This document shows, one piece after another, positions 59,198 through 64,000 of a stretch of 64,000 nucleotides of DNA. Under the pieces are notes generated by a model. It saw only the letters and a program-made list of their open reading frames with translations. It was not told the DNA's origin and made no database searches. This stretch comes from [Clostridium] leptum DSM 753. GTDB lineage: Bacteria > Bacillota > Clostridia > Oscillospirales > Acutalibacteraceae. The position numbers and the translations under genes are program-made. How positions within the stretch are numbered: position 1 is the first letter of the stretch; the number at the start of each line of letters is the position of its first letter. The DNA lies in assembly GCA_000154345.1 (NCBI GenBank), contig DS480348.1, positions 62,001 through 126,000 of the forward strand. Direction: 5' to 3'.

Positions 59198-59950
59198 ATC
59201 AATAAGCAGGAAATCACACTGAAACTATACTCCCCGCTGAAAGGGGATTTCTTCCCCCAGGAGATCTACGACGATATAGATTGGCTGAATCGAGTGGGGC
59301 CGGACGAGTTCTCCGGCTTTGAGCTGGCGAATTATGAGGAATCCATCCAATCCGCTATAACGGCCTCTCTGAAAGGAAGCGGCGGGGATCTCATGCCCTA
59401 TTTTTCAGAGCAGCGAAACCCCGGCGTCAAGGCAAAGGTGCTCAGCGCCATCCCCTCGGTGGAACTCAGGGACGGGGAGTTGATGGGCTGCACCACCGTC
59501 CGGCTGAAGGAGCCTCTGAACGATGTGGAAATGAAAGCTCTCCAGGAGTATCTGCGGGGCCAGTTTTCCGATGGCTGGGGCGAAGGCTTCGAGCAGTGGG
59601 AAATCTATACGGAGGATGGTACGCTCTACGTCCATTTTTGGAACGAGGACTCCTTCTCCTTCGAAGCCGTGCCGGTGCAGGCCGCAGAGCCTACAAAAGA
59701 GCCGTCTGTTCCCAAACGCCCCAAAATGAAGCTGGCCGGCATGGACGGAAACATCTTCTTTATCCTCGGCAAGGCTTCCCAGCTTCTCAAAAGAAGCGGA
59801 CAGCCGGAACAGGCCAAGGAGATGGCGGACCGTGTCTACAGATCCGGCGACTACGGAAAAGCCCTGTCTATCATCAGCGAGTATGTGGAAACCGAGCTGT
59901 CGGTAAAACCGCCTGCGAGATCCAGGAAGGAACGGGGTGACGCCAGATGA
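59198..59950 (+). CDS. Hypothetical ICE protein; probable non-AUG start
   Basis: The conserved-looking frame opens well before its first canonical start (GTG 59294): ATC 59198 gives (M)NKQEITLKLYSPLKGDFFPQEIYDD, 7 bp after AAGAAGG. The nearby ATG 59193 is in another frame and stops after nine codons. So either translation starts at AUC or a base has been lost after the ATG. The C-terminal part (GNIFFILGKASQLLKRSGQPEQAKEMADRVYRSGDYGKALSIISEYVETEL) is a helical domain recurrent in such elements. About 250 aa. Function unknown. Confidence 0.65.
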   Translation: MNKQEITLKLYSPLKGDFFPQEIYDDIDWLNRVGPDEFSGFELANYEESIQSAITASLKGSGGDLMPYFSEQRNPGVKAKVLSAIPSVELRDGELMGCTTVRLKEPLNDVEMKALQEYLRGQFSDGWGEGFEQWEIYTEDGTLYVHFWNEDSFSFEAVPVQAAEPTKEPSVPKRPKMKLAGMDGNIFFILGKASQLLKRSGQPEQAKEMADRVYRSGDYGKALSIISEYVETELSVKPPARSRKERGDAR

Positions 59951-60582
59951 ATGAGAAAAAGTATGAAATCACCAACATCGCCCATCCCCATTACCCGTGG
60001 CTGCACCGCATCCGGGCACTGCGGGATGTGCGGGAGGACATCCATGCCGGTGACCTGGGCGGCTTTGTCCAATCGGAGGAAAATCTGAGTCAGGAGGGCC
60101 AGTGCTGGATTGCCGGCAACGCTGTCGCAGCGGAGGAAGCCTATGTGTACGGAAACGCCATCCTGTGGGATCAGGCCTGCGCCCGTGGCTGCGCGGCCAT
60201 CTCCGGCCCAAGCAGGATCGGTGGAAACGCCATCATAGAGGATTACGCCATCATCACTGCCGGGTACGTTCACGGCAATGTCCATATTTCCGGCAACGCC
60301 AAGCTCTTTGCCAATTCCGTGACCGGCGGCATCCCCATCGTTATGGAGGGGGCGACTGTCTACGGTGAACTTGGCGGGGAAATCGAAGTGCGTGAAACCG
60401 CCGTGATTTTGCCTGGGGTCACCATAGACAATCCCACCAGTGACGTGATCCTCATCGGGCCGGACGATATCGCCATCGAGCGCAGGTTCAAGCGTGAATC
60501 GCCCATTCTCACCCCGCCGCCCGGTTTCCAGCCCAAGCAGCATAGCACCGTCAAGAAGCGCCATCGGGGTGAGGAACGATAA
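59947..60582 (+). CDS. Left-handed beta-helix (hexapeptide-like) protein of unknown function
   Basis: A 211-aa protein overlapping the previous gene by 4 bp. After KYEITNIAHPHYPWLHRIRALRDVREDIHAGDLGGFVQSEENLSQEG it shows repeated G-N-A hexad-like turns (VYGNAILWDQA, IGGNAIIEDYA, VHGNVHISGNAKL). The same kind of protein is common in phages and ICEs of Clostridia. No catalytic motif is seen. Confidence 0.7.
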   Translation: MNEKKYEITNIAHPHYPWLHRIRALRDVREDIHAGDLGGFVQSEENLSQEGQCWIAGNAVAAEEAYVYGNAILWDQACARGCAAISGPSRIGGNAIIEDYAIITAGYVHGNVHISGNAKLFANSVTGGIPIVMEGATVYGELGGEIEVRETAVILPGVTIDNPTSDVILIGPDDIAIERRFKRESPILTPPPGFQPKQHSTVKKRHRGEER

Positions 60583-60601
60583 AGACAAAACAGGAAGGAT
60601 G

Positions 60602-61408
60602 ATGTCTCTGAATCAAAAGAACGAACTTGCTCAAGTTGTAGAAGAATCCACTTTGCCCATCGAGCACAACGGCGGGGATGGCTGGACCATTCTGCATGGG
60701 GACACCCTGCAGATCATCCGTGCCTTCAAGACCCAGGTGTTTGACGCCCTTATCACCGACCCGCCCTACGCTTCGGGCGGCTGGAAACCTGCGGAGAAGA
60801 ACCGCACGACCACACAGAAGTACAGCAGCATGGACCCGAAAAACGCCCCGCCCGACTTCGACGGGGACAATCGGGATCAGAGAAGCTGGACCCGCTGGAT
60901 GGCCGAGTGGCTGTACGATGCCCGTAAAGCCTGCAAACCGGGTGCGCCCGTCTGCCTGTTCATCGATTGGCGGCAGTACCCCTCCATCACTGACGCTTTG
61001 CAGTGGGCCGGATGGATTTGGCGGGGCTGCGTGGTGTGGGATAAGATGACCAGCCGCCCGCAGAAAGGGCGTTTCCGCCAGCAGAGCGAATATGTGGTGT
61101 GGGGCTCCAACGGCCCCATGCCGGTGAGCCGCCCGGTGGGCTGCCTTCCGGGGGTGTTCCGTTACGCCAATCCGCAAAACCGCACCCATGTCACCGAGAA
61201 GCCCCTGCAGCTCATGCGGGATCTTGTGAAGATTTGTGTGCCGGGAGGAAGGATCCTCGACCCCTTCTGCGGGGCCGGAACCACCGTGCTGGCAGCCAGG
61301 CTGGAGGGGTACGAGGCCGTGGGCATTGAGGTGACCGACGCCTACTACAAGCTGGGCTCGGATCGGGTGCGTTTTGCGCTGGAGGCCCAGTCGGAAACCG
61401 CTAAATAA
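60602..61408 (+). CDS. DNA N4/N6-methyltransferase (DPPY type)
   Basis: A 268-aa beta-class amino-methyltransferase: motif IV ITDPPYASGG at ~55-64 precedes the target region, and motif I ILDPFCGAGTTVLAARLEGYEAVGIE is C-terminal. VWDKMTSRPQKGRFRQQSEYVVW is typical of phage/ICE orphan enzymes. ATG 60602 is used, with AGGAAGG upstream. The second methyltransferase of the element. No endonuclease partner. Confidence 0.9.
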   Translation: MSLNQKNELAQVVEESTLPIEHNGGDGWTILHGDTLQIIRAFKTQVFDALITDPPYASGGWKPAEKNRTTTQKYSSMDPKNAPPDFDGDNRDQRSWTRWMAEWLYDARKACKPGAPVCLFIDWRQYPSITDALQWAGWIWRGCVVWDKMTSRPQKGRFRQQSEYVVWGSNGPMPVSRPVGCLPGVFRYANPQNRTHVTEKPLQLMRDLVKICVPGGRILDPFCGAGTTVLAARLEGYEAVGIEVTDAYYKLGSDRVRFALEAQSETAK

Positions 61409-61415
61409 TCTCCAT

Positions 61416-61435
61416 GGCTATCCATGTGGATAGCC
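61416..61435. repeat. 20-bp perfect palindrome
   Basis: Arms GGCTATCCA and TGGATAGCC around TG, just after the methyltransferase gene. Confidence 0.8.
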
Positions 61436-61452
61436 GCCAACAACCCCAAACC

Positions 61453-61484
61453 CAGGCAGGCTATCCACATGGATAGCCTGCCTG
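61453..61484. repeat. 32-bp palindrome sharing the same core
   Basis: 15-bp perfect arms (61453-61467 and 61470-61484). The inner 18 bp of arms are the same GGCTATCCA/TGGATAGCC as at 61416. No T-tract, so not a simple terminator. Confidence 0.8.
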
Positions 61485-61512
61485 ATTACCTACAAAGAAA
61501 GGAAACATCGCC

Positions 61513-61851
61513 ATGGAAAAAGCCTTTGCCTACATCTGCACAGCTGCGGATACGGCTCCCCGCCTTTTGAAGCGGTACTGCCGGAAAGTGTATGAGCTCG
61601 GATACGTCCCCATTTGCCCCAAATTGAACGATGGGCAGTACCTTGCGCTGGACAACGCTGATGAAAAGAGGGATTTTCACAATATCGCCCGCCAGAAGCT
61701 GGGCCGGTGCCGGATGCTGGTGGTATGCGGCAAGGAGATCAGCAACTCCATGTCCGCAGAAATCGGGCTGGCTGAAAAACGGAACATCATTTGCACCACA
61801 CTGGATGGCCTGGCCAGAATCAAGGAAGCTGGCGAGGACAACGCCATCTGA
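61513..61851 (+). CDS. DUF4406/deoxyribosyltransferase-like small protein
   Basis: A 112-aa protein: KAFAYICTAADTAPRLLKRYCRKVYELGYVPICPKL, RCRMLVVCGKEISNSMSAEIGLAEKRNI. The fold pattern (hydrophobic strand, then S-AE-G-A) is that of nucleoside 2-deoxyribosyltransferase-like proteins common in phages and ICEs. Role on the element unknown. ATG follows AAAGGAAA. Confidence 0.7.
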   Translation: MEKAFAYICTAADTAPRLLKRYCRKVYELGYVPICPKLNDGQYLALDNADEKRDFHNIARQKLGRCRMLVVCGKEISNSMSAEIGLAEKRNIICTTLDGLARIKEAGEDNAI

Positions 61852-61903
61852 CCTGCGGCGCAGGCCGCTTTTTTCCCAGCCGGTGACTGGTTTTGCAAGC
61901 ATA

Positions 61904-61923
61904 GCCTTTGGATATCCAAAGGC
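61904..61923. repeat. 20-bp perfect palindrome downstream of the DUF4406-like gene
   Basis: GCCTTTGGAT with ATCCAAAGGC, no spacer. Confidence 0.75.
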
Positions 61924-61992
61924 ATTCTTGGGGAGAACCCCAAACCCCCGGCTGCCAGCCATCGGCTGATTTTATGAAATACGAGGTGAAAA

Positions 61993-62793
61993 ATGAGCCA
62001 AAAGCAGTACGCCGCATTTGCGGCAAATATAAAATCATGGGATGCCCTGCGCCAGAAGAAAACAAACTTTGTTCCGGGAGTCCTTCAGGTCGAAAAGGTC
62101 ATCCTTCTGAGCAAAGCGGATTTTGACAAGCTCTCGGAGGATATCTCCCCGGATTATCCGTTCCTGCAAAACAACCGGAACCTTCTCAGCGCCGATCCGG
62201 GCGGGGTGTTCCGCTGCCTGATGGTACGGGCAGAAGGGCAAGCAGAGCATCTGCTCATCTCACAGCGAAGGAATACCCTGTACCTGGGCTATGGGAAGGA
62301 TTACCGCAAGGTGGACTTAAAAAGCGTTCCGGTGGAACGCCTGGTTTTAGAAGATCCGAAGGTGTACCAGGAACGGGCTGTGTTCCATCATCGGCCCCGC
62401 TGCATGGAGGATACCATGGCAGAGCATCTCGGAATCTCTGCTCCAGAGCGCCAAACGGGGTTTAGGGTAGAACAGGTCGTCGTCCTCACCGATGAGCAGT
62501 ACCGTCAGTTCCAGGAATGCGGCCTTGTGGAAGATCAGATTTTCCTATTTGAGTACAACGACAAGATGTGGTTTGACCCCGGCGACCTGTGCTGGCACTG
62601 TGTGCTCGTCAAAGGCGAAACCAGCAGGGATGGCGTCCTGGTGGAAGCGGAGGGGTATTCTTATGCCCGTTACGCCGCCTTTGCCCCGGATTGCAGCAGG
62701 CTTCGGCTGCGGGATGCCCCCGTCCACTATGAATACCCAGCAAAAGCGCCGGAGCAAGTAAAAGCACGAAAAAGGAATGAGCCGGAACGCTAA
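61993..62793 (+). CDS. Hypothetical ICE protein (266 aa)
   Basis: Soluble protein with two similar halves: VEKVILLSKADFDKLSEDIS...LMVRAEGQAEHLLI and VEQVVVLTDEQYRQFQECG...VLVKGETSRDGVLV. Each ends in a short 'Y.R.' segment (LYLGYGKDYRKV; SYARYAAFAPD). The duplication is visible in the residues. It lies among ICE genes of unknown role, directly upstream of mobC. ATG 61993 follows GAGGTG. Confidence 0.65.
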   Translation: MSQKQYAAFAANIKSWDALRQKKTNFVPGVLQVEKVILLSKADFDKLSEDISPDYPFLQNNRNLLSADPGGVFRCLMVRAEGQAEHLLISQRRNTLYLGYGKDYRKVDLKSVPVERLVLEDPKVYQERAVFHHRPRCMEDTMAEHLGISAPERQTGFRVEQVVVLTDEQYRQFQECGLVEDQIFLFEYNDKMWFDPGDLCWHCVLVKGETSRDGVLVEAEGYSYARYAAFAPDCSRLRLRDAPVHYEYPAKAPEQVKARKRNEPER

Positions 62794-62803
62794 AGGAGTT
62801 CAC

Positions 62804-63112
62804 ATGAGAAAACGAAACCATATCATTCCCCTCCATCTAAACAAAAAGGAACTGGCCCATCTGGAGGCCCAGGTGAAGCTCAGCGGCCTTGCCCGTGAGG
62901 AATTTCTGCGCTCCCTCATCATGGGGGCGCAGCTGCAGGCGAGGCCCTGCACCCACCATGCCGACCTGCTTCACAAAGCGGCGGGTCTCTGCAATAATGC
63001 CAACCAGCTTGCCAAGGTCGCAAACACCTATGGCGAGGTCAGCCAGCAGAGCGTGGAGGAAATGACCAGCATCGCCCGTGCGGTCTGGAAGGAAGTGAAG
63101 GAGAACTGGTAA
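62804..63112 (+). CDS. mobC: MobC-family relaxosome accessory protein
   Basis: A 102-aa protein. The N-terminal HIIPLHLNKKELAHLEAQVKLSGLAREEFLRSLIMG is a ribbon-helix-helix, and the C-terminal LCNNANQLAKVANTYGEVSQQSVEEM is the MobC signature region. It helps open oriT for the relaxase. ATG 62804 follows AAAGGAG. It ends immediately before the relaxase start. Confidence 0.88.
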   Translation: MRKRNHIIPLHLNKKELAHLEAQVKLSGLAREEFLRSLIMGAQLQARPCTHHADLLHKAAGLCNNANQLAKVANTYGEVSQQSVEEMTSIARAVWKEVKENW

Positions 63113-64000
63113 ATGGCGTACACCAGCATTATCCCCGTGCACCGCCTGGACAATAGCGTGGACTATGTCCTGGATGAGAAAAAAACCTCCCGTTCCCAAA
63201 ACGCAGACTCCCTGCAGGCGGCGGTGGACTATGCCCTCAACAAGGATAAAACCGAGCAGGACCTGTTCTGCTCGGCCATTGGCTGTACGCTGGATTCCGC
63301 CTTTGAGGATATGTGCCAGATCAAGAGGATGTGGCACAAGGAAAAAGGGGTGCAGGGCTTCCACCTGGTACAGAGTTTCGCCGCCGGAGAGGTAACGCCG
63401 GAATTGGCACATCAGATTGGCCGGGAGCTTGCGGACCGTCTGCTGGGCGGCAGATTTCAAGTGGTCATCAGCACCCATTTAAACACCGGGCATATCCACA
63501 ATCATCTGGTTTGGAATTCTGTTTCCATCCAAACGGGCAAAAAGTACCGGAGCAATGAAAAGAACTACGTCACCGGGGTGCGCCGGATCTCCGATGAACT
63601 GTGCCGGAAATACCATCTCTCGGTCATCGACACTGAGAAATCAGAACAGGTGGCCCGCCCCTACGCCCAATGGCTGGCCGAGCAAGAGGGAAAGCCCACT
63701 TGGAAAACCGTCATCCAGCAGGATGTAGACTCCGCCATCACCGCCTCTCTCACGTGGAAGCAGTTCCTTCGGGTGCTGGAGCAGCGAGGGTACACCTTTC
63801 GCTTTGACAGAAAGTATCCCACACTGAAGCCTCCGGGGAAAGAGCGCACCGTCCGGTTCAAGACCCTGGGCAAAAACTACACGCCCGAAGCCATCCAGCG
63901 CCGCATCCTGTATCCCAAGCGCTCCGTACCGGCTGGGAAAAGAACACCGCCCGCCCATGGGTTGCTTCTCCTCCTTGGGGAAACGCAGCCCCGCAAGCTC
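63113..64000 (+). CDS. Relaxase/mobilisation nuclease (3' end outside window)
   Basis: 296 codons are visible, without a stop, from ATG 63113, which abuts the mobC stop. N-terminal YTSIIPVHRLDNSVDYV carries a candidate catalytic Tyr. The metal-binding His triad HLNTGHIHNHLVWNSVS follows near residue 120-135, and SDELCRKYHLSVI after it is typical of MobA/VirD2-type relaxases of gut ICEs. It nicks oriT and pilots the strand to the recipient. Confidence 0.9.
   Translation, partial: MAYTSIIPVHRLDNSVDYVLDEKKTSRSQNADSLQAAVDYALNKDKTEQDLFCSAIGCTLDSAFEDMCQIKRMWHKEKGVQGFHLVQSFAAGEVTPELAHQIGRELADRLLGGRFQVVISTHLNTGHIHNHLVWNSVSIQTGKKYRSNEKNYVTGVRRISDELCRKYHLSVIDTEKSEQVARPYAQWLAEQEGKPTWKTVIQQDVDSAITASLTWKQFLRVLEQRGYTFRFDRKYPTLKPPGKERTVRFKTLGKNYTPEAIQRRILYPKRSVPAGKRTPPAHGLLLLLGETQPRKL

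Larger units (their letters stand above)
46456..64000 (+). mobile_element. Integrative conjugative/mobilisable element (left part)
   Basis: A block of rightward genes with consistently C-ending codons unlike the chromosome to the left. It carries partition genes, two DNA methyltransferases, a sortase-anchored adhesin, ICE-type hypothetical proteins, MobC and a relaxase. ssrA is a frequent integration site for such elements. The right end, integrase and conjugation machinery are beyond the window. Confidence 0.8.

Noticed and set aside
1..64000. CRISPR array, rRNA or canonical tRNA genes
   Set aside because: No regularly spaced repeat-spacer series, rRNA core sequences or tRNA cloverleaf were seen; the only tRNA-like fold is in ssrA.

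Overview
The window reads as chromosome of a spore-forming, low-to-mid GC Firmicute of class Clostridia, probably an Oscillospiraceae/Ruminococcaceae-type gut anaerobe. The reasons are a Firmicutes-style division/cell-wall cluster headed by mraZ, a split sporulation sigma-K gene, a PASTA-type penicillin-binding protein, and a conjugative element of the kind common in gut Clostridia. The species assignment is inference.

Layout. (1) 1-4.9 kb: 3' part of uvrC, then rsmD-coaD-coiled-coil protein, then a small Cys-rich gene divergent from three tandem 81-aa HTH regulators that repeat with an exact 277-bp period. (2) 5.0-17.4 kb: dcw cluster mraZ-rsmH-ftsL-PBP-mraY-ftsW-murG-murA-ftsQ-ftsZ, with a sigma-A promoter and four MraZ-box-like repeats in front; the Mur ligases and ftsA are not here. 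(3) 17.5-19.8 kb: small membrane protein, corA with a possible structured leader, and a GT2 glycosyltransferase. (4) 19.9-42.4 kb: the pro-sigma-K gene, cut after codon 66 by a ~21.85-kb skin-type element. Rejoining the halves at AAG.AA/AAA.AA gives an uninterrupted 234-residue pro-sigma-K. The element ends with a large serine recombinase (SpoIVCA type) whose reading frame runs across the right junction into the sigK 3' half.

The cargo of this skin element is not a prophage. It is a two-arm carbohydrate catabolic island. A leftward unit encodes two Gfo/Idh/MocA dehydrogenases, a TIM-barrel isomerase/epimerase, a DapA/NanA-type lyase/synthase, a class II aldolase, an SDR dehydrogenase and an ABC importer without its ATPase. 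A central GntR-LacI hybrid regulator is followed by a rightward set: type I phosphomannose-isomerase-like protein, both subunits of aconitase X (AcnX), a second isomerase/epimerase, a fumarate-reductase-like flavoprotein and a PfkB kinase. Repeated 12-bp half-sites (C[AG]GTC.[AG]ATT..) lie in the control regions, suggesting one regulon. The pathway would be lost from the mother cell when sigK is rebuilt, but kept in the spore.

(5) 42.5-46.4 kb: SRP RNA, dnaX, ybaB, recR, smpB and ssrA (tmRNA). (6) 46.5-64 kb: start of an integrative conjugative/mobilisable element beside ssrA, running off the right edge. It carries parM-parR, a cytosine-5 DNA methyltransferase, an amidoligase/gamma-glutamylcyclotransferase pair, a 1399-aa thioester/Cna-B surface adhesin with its own class B sortase, a complete S-adenosylmethionine synthetase, a DUF3991/Toprim-like protein, a second (DPPY) DNA methyltransferase, MobC and a relaxase. 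Its integrase and secretion genes must lie outside the window.
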